DNA of 43,940 nt. Source: Rikenellaceae bacterium. GTDB taxonomy: Bacteria > Bacteroidota > Bacteroidia > Bacteroidales > Rikenellaceae. How positions within the stretch are numbered: the first letter of the stretch is position 1; each line of letters opens with the position of its first letter. The stretch is from positions 1-43,940 of the forward strand of contig JAIRQC010000043.1 in NCBI GenBank assembly GCA_031256675.1, written 5' to 3'. Of this stretch, positions 1 through 6,901 are shown piece by piece. A model generated the notes under the pieces. The model saw only the letters and a list, made by a program, of their open reading frames with translations, had not been told where the DNA came from and searched no databases. The position numbers were made by a program, and so were the translations under genes.

Positions 1-1014
1 CTTATTCACTCGCTGAACCCGTCCGTATTGCTGTTCGGCTGTGATATGGATATATCGATTCAGCACAGGAAAAATATAGTCATCATCGTCCCAGAACGGA
101 CTGCGATACTTTTCGATAAATTCTTTGCCAGTCGGTTGTAGCTGAAACGAGATCAATTTACCCGTTTTCTGCCGATGAAACGTAATACGTTCTTCCGTAA
201 CATTCTTATATGTTAAATGCAGAATATCAGTCAGATTAATTCCACAACCGAAATAACTGAACAGGAATAAATCCTTTGCCAGCGTCAGAAATGGTGTAGA
301 ATATTGGTACTCCTGTAATCTGGACGGCTCGAAATCAATCAGTTGCTTTATATGCTCCTTGCCGATTGACCTTTTCGCTGTCTGCTCTTTAAATTGACTG
401 ACCTTGAAATCATCAAAAGGATAATTGGCTTTCCTAACGAGGTTATCTGATACCGCGCTGTTGTATAACGCCCGCAAAGAACGTAAGCGTATTCCCATAG
501 TGTTGTCGGAGTAGCTTTTGACCGTCCGCATCCATTGTGCATACCGTTTCAGAAAATCCGTGTCGATGTCGAGAAAATAGAAATCGAGTGACTTGCAGAA
601 ATTCAGCAACGATGTCCGTAACTCCTTAAAAGTTTTAGCATTTCCGATGCGATTTTCGGTTGCCAGACGGTCGATGTAGCTGTCGAGGTAGTCCGCTACC
701 GTTTGCCGAACGGCAGGCTTGGATGCCTTTTTAATTAGCGTGTGCAGGGTATAGTCCTTATCGTTGGTTTTAAAGTCGATAATTTGTTCTTGTATTTCTT
801 TGGTTTTTAATTCGATAAGGTGTATAATCTTGTCTCTGTCGGGGCAGTTTCGCTTTGGCTTTCCTTTAGCGGTATCCCAAAATTTGGCATCCAACGAGAG
901 GTGCAAACTGATGTACTTTAGCTTTCTGTTCTTCGATAATCTTAACATTAGGGGATGTTGGCCGTTACTGAGGGTTTTTGAGGTGTAAAGTACGGCTGTA
1001 ACACTCGTGTTCAT
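1..1014 (-). CDS. Tyrosine recombinase (Bacteroidota-type integrase), 3' part beyond the window edge
   Basis: An open frame of 338 codons runs from an ATG at 1014 to the left edge without a stop, so the C-terminus is missing. Residues 1-75 resemble the N-terminal arm-binding domain of Bacteroidota integrases (MNTSVTAVLYTSKTL...). Residues ~100-200 resemble the SAM-like core-binding domain (VADYLDSYIDRLATENRIGN, then FCKSLDF, YAQWM). The catalytic domain begins near residue 225. The position of the first catalytic Arg reads SYFGCGINLTDILHL and lacks that Arg; IntDOT and relatives also lack it. The beta-strand Lys is visible in RQKTGK. The H-x-x-R box and the Tyr nucleophile would lie outside the window. 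The gene is clearly AT-richer than the genes at 1.25 kb and beyond and lies next to a tRNA, so it is probably the integrase of an element extending to the left. Family assignment is confident; element type is unknown. Confidence 0.88.
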   Translation of the reverse strand, partial: MNTSVTAVLYTSKTLSNGQHPLMLRLSKNRKLKYISLHLSLDAKFWDTAKGKPKRNCPDRDKIIHLIELKTKEIQEQIIDFKTNDKDYTLHTLIKKASKPAVRQTVADYLDSYIDRLATENRIGNAKTFKELRTSLLNFCKSLDFYFLDIDTDFLKRYAQWMRTVKSYSDNTMGIRLRSLRALYNSAVSDNLVRKANYPFDDFKVSQFKEQTAKRSIGKEHIKQLIDFEPSRLQEYQYSTPFLTLAKDLFLFSYFGCGINLTDILHLTYKNVTEERITFHRQKTGKLISFQLQPTGKEFIEKYRSPFWDDDDYIFPVLNRYIHITAEQQYGRVQRVNK

Positions 1015-1023
1015 GACTTTGTC

Positions 1024-1044
1024 GGTTTAAACACTGGTTTAAAC
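1024..1044. repeat. Direct repeat of a palindromic 9-mer upstream of the integrase
   Basis: GGTTTAAAC occurs twice (1024-1032 and 1036-1044) with a 12 bp period, and each copy contains the palindrome GTTTAAAC. It lies 9-30 bp upstream of the integrase ATG, where an excisionase or repressor, or the integrase itself, could bind. The function is inferred only. Confidence 0.5.
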
Positions 1045-1087
1045 AAACAGGCGATTTCGATGTGAAAAGGGGTGATTTTCGGGCACG

Positions 1088-1116
1088 AAAAAAGCGACCT
1101 GCTTCCGCAAGTCGCT
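1088..1116 (-). terminator. Rho-independent terminator of tRNA-Arg
   Basis: On the minus strand an AGCGAC/GTCGCT stem with an inner TGC/GCA pairing (1093-1116) is followed by a run of T (complement of the A-run 1088-1092). It lies 10 bp past the 3' end of the tRNA. Confidence 0.75.
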
Positions 1117-1125
1117 CACAATCAG

Positions 1126-1199
1126 TGATTCCGACAGGACTCAAACCTGTAACCTTCTGATCCGTAGTCAGATGCTCTATTCAATTAAGCTACGGAACC
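1126..1199 (-). tRNA. tRNA-Arg(ACG)
   Basis: A 74-nt cloverleaf can be folded on the minus strand. The acceptor GGTTCCG pairs with CGGAATC (one G-U), the anticodon stem TCTGA/TCAGA encloses CTACGGA with anticodon ACG (complement of 1163-1165), and the T-stem ACAGG/CCTGT encloses TTTGAGT. The discriminator is A and CCA is not encoded. It has a matched promoter and terminator. The 3' end faces the integrase 111 bp away, so this tRNA is the probable attachment site of the element at the left edge. Confidence 0.95.
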
Positions 1200-1213
1200 A
1201 TCGTTTGGGGTTG

Positions 1214-1244
1214 CAAATATAATAAAAATTGCGCACGCAGCAAA
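1214..1244 (-). promoter_or_regulatory. Bacteroidota-type promoter of tRNA-Arg
   Basis: On the minus strand TTTG (1244-1241), a 19 bp spacer and TATATTTG (1221-1214) match the -33/-7 consensus exactly. Transcription would start 10 or fewer bases before the tRNA 5' end at 1199. Confidence 0.85.
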
Positions 1245-1255
1245 ATTTTTAGAAA

Positions 1256-2155
1256 TTATTCCGCCTGCACGTCATTTTTGTCGCACAAATGACGTTGCAG
1301 CGCGTTGTCGAGCGCCTTGCCATGCAGGTTGCGGGCGACGATACGGCCGTCGGGGTCGATCAGAAAGTTGGCCGGCAGACTGCGGACGGTGTAGGCCGCA
1401 ACCGCCTCGCCCTCCCACCCTTTCGGGTCGAAAACGTTAATACCCGCCACATTATGAGCGGCCACGGCGGCAAGCCACCGCTCGCGGGAAGCGTCAAGCG
1501 ACAGGGCGTAAATTTCGAACCCCCTGTCGTGAAACTCGTTGTAGGCCGCCGCCAGCCCCGGCGTAGCCCTCAGGCACGGGCCGCACCACGATGCCCAAAC
1601 ATCGAGCAGCACCCATTTGCCTGCGCCCGCCAGCGACGAGAGGGCCACCGTGCGCCCCGTGCTGTCCTGCGCTTCGACGTCGCTGTACGGCCGGTCGTAA
1701 AATTTTGCCGCCCGCTCGCCCAGCCTTTTCGCCAGCTCACGTCCCCTGTCGCTGCGCCGTAACTTCCCTGACAGCTGGCCATACCACACTTCGAGTTCCG
1801 GCGGCGGCAGGCGATCGTGGTCGAGCAGTTCGCCGAAAGCATACAGCCCCACGAGATTGTCCATATTATCGTCGAGCGCATCGAGCAACAGCCCCGTATC
1901 TTTCTGTTCGTCAGCCTCTGCCTCGCGACGGGCCTGCAACAGCAGGGCCAAAACCTCGCTGTCGTGCGGCGACAGGCTGTCGCAGGGCGAAACGGGCGTG
2001 CAGGGGACTACGAACGGGGGACGGATGATGACCGTTGCCGTATCTGACAGCCACACAGCACGATATGGGACATAATAGCCCATGCCCGTCGCCTTCTGCA
2101 CGCCGTACCCGACGAGCAGCGCGGCGCAACAAACCGAAAGTATAAATCGACTCAT
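1256..2155 (-). CDS. TlpA-like thioredoxin-family thiol-disulfide oxidoreductase
   Basis: A 299-residue protein. The hydrophobic N-terminus (FILSVCCAALLVGYG) looks like a signal peptide or membrane anchor, placing the rest in the periplasm. Residues ~60-150 form a helical N-terminal extension common in Bacteroidota TlpA/ResA-like proteins. The thioredoxin-like domain covers ~160-295 with the redox motif WCGPC (Cys191/Cys194) and the cis-Pro region near RSLPANF. Such proteins reduce or isomerise disulfides of exported proteins or serve cytochrome c maturation; the exact partner cannot be inferred. The start codon overlaps the ruvC stop by ATGA, so it is probably translated from the nucleoside kinase-ruvC transcript. 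Confidence 0.88.
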   Translation of the reverse strand: MSRFILSVCCAALLVGYGVQKATGMGYYVPYRAVWLSDTATVIIRPPFVVPCTPVSPCDSLSPHDSEVLALLLQARREAEADEQKDTGLLLDALDDNMDNLVGLYAFGELLDHDRLPPPELEVWYGQLSGKLRRSDRGRELAKRLGERAAKFYDRPYSDVEAQDSTGRTVALSSLAGAGKWVLLDVWASWCGPCLRATPGLAAAYNEFHDRGFEIYALSLDASRERWLAAVAAHNVAGINVFDPKGWEGEAVAAYTVRSLPANFLIDPDGRIVARNLHGKALDNALQRHLCDKNDVQAE

Positions 2156-2748
2156 ATTTTTCGTGGTTTTATCACCCTGTCACTGTGTTCGTTAACGAAG
2201 CTTTCCCAGCTTTTGGAGCCTCTGCGCGACGTACGTCCGATTTTCGCCCCGACCGACGCTGCGTTCAGCGGCGACGAACTCTGAAAGTGGTGGCACAGCG
2301 CAACGGCCAGCCCGTCCGTCGCGTCCAGTTTGCGCATGTTGTACTCCACCCCAAGCATCTTTTTCAGCAGCGCGGCCACCTGCTCCTTCGACGCTCCGCC
2401 TGCGCCCGTAATCGACTGTTTCACAAGCCTCGGCGCATACTCGTACACCGGCAGGCCCTGCACGAGCGCGGCAGCCATCGCAACCCCCTGCGCCCGTCCC
2501 AACTTCAACATGCTCTGTACGTTATTTCCGAAAAACGGCGACTCCAGCGCAACCTCGTCCGGACGAAATTTCTCAATGAGTCCCGTCACCCGCCCAAAGA
2601 TCGTCCGCAGTCTCTCATACGGATCTTTAAGTTTATTCAACTCGATGTATCCCAGTGCAATACACTGCAAACTGCCTCCATGCGCCCTCAAAAAACCATA
2701 CCCCGTACAGCTCGTCCCCGGATCGATCCCCATAATAATTTTCGTCAT
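2152..2748 (-). CDS. ruvC: Crossover junction endodeoxyribonuclease RuvC
   Basis: RuvC resolves Holliday junctions in complex with RuvAB. The 198-residue protein has the RNase H-like fold with the four acidic metal ligands in the expected order: Asp9 (GIDPGTSCTGYG), Glu69 (ALESPFF), Asp142 and Asp145 (LDATDGLAVA). NNVQSMLKLGRAQGV is the conserved substrate-contact stretch. The C-terminal ~35 residues are basic and longer than in E. coli RuvC (173 aa). It lies 10 bp after the nucleoside kinase and overlaps the thioredoxin-like gene by ATGA. ruvA and ruvB are not in the window. Confidence 0.96.
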   Translation of the reverse strand: MTKIIMGIDPGTSCTGYGFLRAHGGSLQCIALGYIELNKLKDPYERLRTIFGRVTGLIEKFRPDEVALESPFFGNNVQSMLKLGRAQGVAMAAALVQGLPVYEYAPRLVKQSITGAGGASKEQVAALLKKMLGVEYNMRKLDATDGLAVALCHHFQSSSPLNAASVGAKIGRTSRRGSKSWESFVNEHSDRVIKPRKI

Positions 2749-2758
2749 AAAAAACGTC

Positions 2759-4429
2759 TTAATATTTGAACGAGCTGCCGCCGATGAATTCGCGCAGGAT
2801 TGACGTAGGGGGGATTTCGTCGGGCTGGACGGGTATGAAGTTGTCGATGAATTTGAGCAGACGTATCGCCTCGCCGTATTCGGGGACGTTGTTGGGAATC
2901 TCGTGGAGCAGCGGTTCGGCGAAGGCGCGGAGTACCGAGATCTCGTAAAACAGTGAGGAATTGAACATTATGTCGGCGTTCTCCTGATATGGGAATATGT
3001 ATGCGTCTTCGCCGCGACGGACGCTCTCCCAGCGGCGGAGTGTCTCGCGGGCGTCGGTGCCGCGGGTGCGGTTGTCGCGCACGATACGCCTCAACAGCCT
3101 GTTGTCGGTGGTGGAGATGCGCGAGAGGTTGTCGAGCGAGATGGAGGTCAGGGCGGAGGCGTAGATCTTGAATTTGTATTTGTCGTCGATCCCTGCGGTC
3201 AGGCGCGGGTTCAGGCCGTGTATGCCCTCGACTATCACCACTCCGCGCGGGGCGAGGGCGCAGGGGGCGCCGTCGAACCGCCGGGTGCCGCTCAGGAAGT
3301 CGTAACTGCATAGCCGTATGCTGTTTCCGTCGAGCAACGATTGGAGATCTTCGTTGAATTTCGCCACGTCGATGGCTTCGAGCGTCTCGTAATTGTAGTC
3401 GCCGGTCTCGTCGCGCGGGGTCTGGTCGCGGTCGACGAAATAGTTGTCGAGCGAGATCAGCAGCGGCGTTAAACCCAGGATCCTCAACTGAATGGAGAGC
3501 CGTTTGGCGAAAGTCGTCTTGCCGCTCGACGAGGGGCCGGAGATGAAGATGAGCTTGACGTTGCGTTCGCGGTTGGCCTTGTCGATAGCGTCGGCGATGG
3601 AGGCAATCTTCTTTTCGTGAAAAGCCTCGGCGATGCGGACGAGCTCGCCCGTCTCGCCGCCCAGCAGCTTGGCATTCAGCGACCCTATGTTCGACACCCC
3701 CATGACCGCTGTCCAGCTTTTATACTCCTTGAACACGTCGAACATTTTGTCCTGCGGCACCATGCCCACCAGTTCGGAGGGTTTGCGACGGTCGGGCCCT
3801 GCAAAGTAGAGGCCGTTGTAGTAGCTGCGGATGTCGTAAAGTTCCAACGCCCCTGTCGACAGGGCCAGCGCGCCGTAAAAGTTGCCGTATATGTTGGCCA
3901 GCGAGTAGACCGTCTGGTAGAGGCGCGGGCGGGTGCGGAGCAGCTCCAGCTTGTCGTCGTAGCCCATGCGCGTGTAGAGCTCCTCGACCTCCGAGGTCAG
4001 CAGCCGCTGGTTGACGATCGGCACATCCTGCGCAACCAGCTCTGCCATACGGCGTTTGATCTGCTCGACCATCTCCGGCGTCACCTTGTCCACGCCGTCA
4101 AGTTCGCAGTAGAACCCGCGCGAGACCGAATGCTTGATATGCAGCTTGTTATCAGGGAAAAGGTCGTGCACCGCCTTGTCCAGCGTGAAGAACATTGTCC
4201 GTTCATAGACCCTGATCCCCTCGAAATGGGTAATATCTATAAAACGTATCGACACAGGGTCGAATATCCTGTAACTCAACTCCCTAAGCCTGTTGTTCAC
4301 ATAGGCCGCAATAAACGGCCGCTCACTCGGCAACGCCAGTATCCCTGCAACCTCTTTCAGCAACGCACCCATATTGACGAACAGTTCGCTGCCGCTGTTC
4401 TCACAGTAAACCTTAACTATCTCAGCCAT
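2759..4429 (-). CDS. Nucleoside (uridine/cytidine) kinase with N-terminal ThrRS-like domain
   Basis: A 556-residue protein of a fusion type frequent in Bacteroidota. Residues 1-~60 resemble a TGS domain. Residues ~65-230 resemble the second additional (tRNA-editing-like) domain of threonyl-tRNA synthetase. The C-terminal part from ~290 is a uridine kinase-like P-loop NTPase with Walker A GPSSSGKTT (298-306) and the SLDNYFVDRDQTPRDETGDY nucleoside-binding stretch. It probably phosphorylates uridine/cytidine for pyrimidine salvage; the role of the N-terminal domains is unknown. It is the first gene of the operon with ruvC and the TlpA-like gene and has its own promoter. Confidence 0.88.
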   Translation of the reverse strand: MAEIVKVYCENSGSELFVNMGALLKEVAGILALPSERPFIAAYVNNRLRELSYRIFDPVSIRFIDITHFEGIRVYERTMFFTLDKAVHDLFPDNKLHIKHSVSRGFYCELDGVDKVTPEMVEQIKRRMAELVAQDVPIVNQRLLTSEVEELYTRMGYDDKLELLRTRPRLYQTVYSLANIYGNFYGALALSTGALELYDIRSYYNGLYFAGPDRRKPSELVGMVPQDKMFDVFKEYKSWTAVMGVSNIGSLNAKLLGGETGELVRIAEAFHEKKIASIADAIDKANRERNVKLIFISGPSSSGKTTFAKRLSIQLRILGLTPLLISLDNYFVDRDQTPRDETGDYNYETLEAIDVAKFNEDLQSLLDGNSIRLCSYDFLSGTRRFDGAPCALAPRGVVIVEGIHGLNPRLTAGIDDKYKFKIYASALTSISLDNLSRISTTDNRLLRRIVRDNRTRGTDARETLRRWESVRRGEDAYIFPYQENADIMFNSSLFYEISVLRAFAEPLLHEIPNNVPEYGEAIRLLKFIDNFIPVQPDEIPPTSILREFIGGSSFKY

Positions 4430-4448
4430 CGCTTTCCCGATTTCAACA

Positions 4449-4479
4449 CAAAATTAGCTTAAAATTATGCGGTTTCCAA
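4449..4479 (-). promoter_or_regulatory. Promoter of the nucleoside kinase-ruvC-tlpA-like operon
   Basis: On the minus strand TTG (4479-4477), a 20 bp spacer and TAATTTTG (4456-4449) fit the Bacteroidota consensus. The leader to the ATG at 4429 would be about 15 nt. Confidence 0.6.
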
Positions 4480-4540
4480 GTCAGTGGAGATAAAATATTG
4501 CCGCTGTCCCGCATTCAAAATCTTCACTTTTCGAGAGACG

Positions 4541-5284
4541 TCAGGCGTCGTTTGCGCCGTTCCAGATCTCCCACGACTTTTCGGCCTGGGCCACAAGCAT
4601 TTGATAGCCATTTATGCCGCGAGCGCCCCGGGCGGCCCCAAGCGTCAGAAATTTCGTCACGGGCGGATTGTAAACCAGGTCGAACAACAGATTTTCCGCA
4701 GTCATAAAATGGTAGGGCAACGGCGGGGCCTCATCCGTGCGGGGCGACGTGCCGAGCGGTGTGGCGTTGATTATCAGCGGATAGGCCTCCAGCAGCCGTT
4801 TGTCTACATCCGTATAAGTTATCCGCCCGCGAGATGCCTGTCGCGAGACCGTAAAGTGCTCCATGTCAAGATTTTTCAGCGCATATTCCACCGCTTTCGA
4901 CGCTCCGCCGCTGCCAAGCACGAGGGCCTGCGGACGGCGATTGCCGATCAGTTCGAGCAGCGAGATACGAAAGCCGTAAGCATCTGTGTTATAACCGGTA
5001 AGCCGTCCATTGTCGATCTTCACGCAGTTCACCGCGCCGATCTGCCGCGCCTCGTCGTTCAGGTCGTCGAGGAAGGCCATAACCTGCTGTTTATATGGTT
5101 TCGTGACGTTAAACCCACGAAGGTCGGGATGTTCCGCCAGCAGTTGCGGCAGGCGGTCGACAGTTTCAATGGGAAACTTGCTGTACGAGCAGCCTTCGAT
5201 ACCCTCCGCACGGAATTTTTCGGCGAAGTAACCATCTGAAAACGAGTGTCCAAGCGGAAAGCCTATCAATCCGTACTCTTTCAT
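4541..5284 (-). CDS. aroE: Shikimate dehydrogenase
   Basis: AroE reduces 3-dehydroshikimate to shikimate with NADPH in aromatic amino-acid synthesis. The 247-residue protein begins MKEYGLIGFPLGHSFS, whose Ser14/Ser16 bind the shikimate carboxylate. Lys62 in NVTKPYK is the catalytic Lys, Asn86 and Asp101 (NTDAYGF) are the other substrate residues, and VLGSGGASKA is the NADP-binding loop. INATPLGTS and QAEKSWEIWNG are family signatures. An ATG three codons upstream (5293) is in frame, but 5284 is preferred: it overlaps the stop of the upstream gene as ATGA and places the GFPLGHS motif as in homologues. At ~247 aa it is slightly shorter than E. coli AroE, as usual in this phylum. Confidence 0.95.
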   Translation of the reverse strand: MKEYGLIGFPLGHSFSDGYFAEKFRAEGIEGCSYSKFPIETVDRLPQLLAEHPDLRGFNVTKPYKQQVMAFLDDLNDEARQIGAVNCVKIDNGRLTGYNTDAYGFRISLLELIGNRRPQALVLGSGGASKAVEYALKNLDMEHFTVSRQASRGRITYTDVDKRLLEAYPLIINATPLGTSPRTDEAPPLPYHFMTAENLLFDLVYNPPVTKFLTLGAARGARGINGYQMLVAQAEKSWEIWNGANDA

Positions 5285-5880
5285 AGCAGGCAACCGATCA
5301 GCAAGAACGACCCGACGAGCAGCACGGTGAAGGCCAGCGCCAGCCAGTTGAAATATTTGTCGATAAATGTCTTAACCGGCTGGCCGAACCGCCATATCAG
5401 CCACGCTATCAGGAAGAAACGCGCGCCGCGGCTCACTGTCGACGCCAGCAGGAACATCACGAAATTGATGTTGAAAATCCCTGCCGTGATCGTCGCAACC
5501 TTGTAAGGCAGAGGCGTAAAGCCCATCGTGAAGACCACCCAGAAGTTATATTTGTCGTAAAGTCCGCTGATCGTCCTGTAGCTTTCGTGCGAAAAACCAG
5601 GGATCACATCGAAAAAGAAGTCGGCCACGCCGGGCGTTTGCCACAGGTAATGTCCTATGCCATAGCCAAGTATGGCGCCAAGCAATGAGCCTGCCGTGCA
5701 GATCGCCGCATAACGCAACGAGCGCGCGCTCAGACCGAGGCACAGCGCAATGAGCAGAACGTCAGGCGGTACGGGGAAAAAACTCGACTCGGCAAACGCA
5801 ATGCAGAACAGCGCGACCGCTCCCCAACGCGATTTAGACCACCCCAGCACCCAGTCGTACAGCCTTCGTATAATCCTCAT
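5281..5880 (-). CDS. DedA/VTT-family inner-membrane protein (YqaA-like)
   Basis: A 199-residue protein with about four to five hydrophobic segments. The sequence AESSFFPVPPDVLLIALCLG near residues 30-50 and the glycine-rich GSLLGAILGYGIGHYLW are hallmarks of the SNARE-associated/VTT (DedA) superfamily, YqaA branch. Members act in membrane homeostasis and lipid-carrier movement; the substrate of this one is unknown. It overlaps aroE by ATGA, so the two are co-translated, which is common for this pair in the phylum. No clear promoter is seen upstream (a TAAATTTT near the start is too weak to call). Confidence 0.85.
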   Translation of the reverse strand: MRIIRRLYDWVLGWSKSRWGAVALFCIAFAESSFFPVPPDVLLIALCLGLSARSLRYAAICTAGSLLGAILGYGIGHYLWQTPGVADFFFDVIPGFSHESYRTISGLYDKYNFWVVFTMGFTPLPYKVATITAGIFNINFVMFLLASTVSRGARFFLIAWLIWRFGQPVKTFIDKYFNWLALAFTVLLVGSFLLIGCLL

Positions 5881-5883
5881 AAT

Positions 5884-6148
5884 TTGGAAGTTCGCTTAAA
5901 ATTTAAGTTCAATATCTCAACGCATCAGCCCCGTTGCAGAATGTGCGCCTTGCCCGACCGCACAGCGTTGCCCGAGGCCCTGCTTCGGGTTTGCGCCACT
6001 GGCCTGGCAACCATCAGGGATACAACAGGTTCACTGGCCAGTCTATTTTCTTTTCACATCTCCGGAGAGCAACCTCGGAAAGCAGTCTCGGAGAACAACC
6101 CCGAAAAGAGCAACCTCTGAAAACAGGCACGGAGCAACCCCGAAAAAT
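5884..6148. repeat. Gene-free stretch with degenerate 'gCAACC(C/T)CGAAAA' repeats
   Basis: No convincing gene is present. The part 6061-6147 contains four imperfect copies of a short motif around GAGCAACCCCGAAAA (e.g. near 6063, 6088, 6107 and 6132), spaced about 19-25 bp apart, just downstream of the SGNH hydrolase stop. The function is unknown. Confidence 0.45.
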
Positions 6149-6829
6149 CTACCTTTTCTTTGCCTTTGCCGCCCTGTCTATTTCAGGCTTTATTATTGCC
6201 TCCATCACCGCATAACCTTCCGCCGTGGGGTGTACGCCGTCTTTGGCATATTTTTCGGGCAGGCCGTTGCGCTCGTCCTTCATCGCCGAGTGGTAGTCGA
6301 CATAGAGGCAGCCGTTACGGGCGGCATAGTCGCGCAGCAGAGCGTTGAGTTCGATGATTTTGTCCGCCGGTTCGAGCCCCTTGCGCCACGGATAGTCGTA
6401 CACCGGCAGCGTTGAGCAGATGATAGTCCGAATGCCGTGGGCCCGCGCCAGTTCGGCCATCGAGAAAATGTTGCCCGCGATGTTCCTGATTGATATAAAA
6501 CCCTTGTTCATGGCAATGTCGTTGGTGCCGGCGAGGATAACGACACATTTCGGCCCCAGGTCGAGCACGTCGGCCCGAAAGCGCGCAAGCATCTGCGAGG
6601 TGACCTGTCCGCTGATGCCGCGACCGATGTAGCCGTTCTCTATAAAAAATTCCGGACGGGAGTTGGCCCATCCCTCGGTGATCGAGTTGCCCATGAAGAC
6701 CGCCTTCGCGCCCTTTGCCGCCGTCACGTTGGCCTTCTCATAACGTCTGAACCCCGCCCAATCCTCCTGAGACTCAACTCCCAGTGTGCACAGCACGGCC
6801 GAGAGCAGCATGACAGTTCTTTTTTTCAT
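6149..6829 (-). CDS. Secreted SGNH/GDSL-family hydrolase
   Basis: A 226-residue esterase/lipase-like enzyme. A signal peptide (MKKRTVMLLSAVLCTLGVES) precedes the SGNH fold. Block I is MGNSITEGW (Ser49 nucleophile), block II is GRGISGQ, block III is AGTNDI (Asn103) and block V is DGVHPTAEGY with the catalytic Asp/His. Such Bacteroidota enzymes are usually acetyl- or acyl-esterases acting on glycans or lipids in the periplasm; the substrate here is unknown. A TTG two codons upstream is in frame, but ATG 6829 gives a standard signal peptide and suits the promoter at 6853-6860. It is transcribed divergently from cstA. Confidence 0.88.
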   Translation of the reverse strand: MKKRTVMLLSAVLCTLGVESQEDWAGFRRYEKANVTAAKGAKAVFMGNSITEGWANSRPEFFIENGYIGRGISGQVTSQMLARFRADVLDLGPKCVVILAGTNDIAMNKGFISIRNIAGNIFSMAELARAHGIRTIICSTLPVYDYPWRKGLEPADKIIELNALLRDYAARNGCLYVDYHSAMKDERNGLPEKYAKDGVHPTAEGYAVMEAIIKPEIDRAAKAKKR

Positions 6830-6852
6830 GATCAATCATATAAAATTTTTTA

Positions 6853-6860
6853 CAAAGATA
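6853..6860 (-). promoter_or_regulatory. -7 element for the SGNH hydrolase
   Basis: TATCTTTG on the minus strand, about 25 bp before the ATG at 6829. No clear TTTG is seen at the -33 position. It is only 12 bp from the divergent -7 box of cstA, so the two promoters overlap. Confidence 0.5.
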
Positions 6861-6872
6861 AGCAAGAATCCT

Positions 6873-6880
6873 TATATTTG
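6873..6880 (+). promoter_or_regulatory. -7 element for cstA
   Basis: TATATTTG, followed 21 bp later by the ATG at 6902, leaves a leader of about 15-18 nt. Only a weak -33 match is present. Confidence 0.55.
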
Positions 6881-6901
6881 TACATTCCAAATCGTTTGCC
6901 G

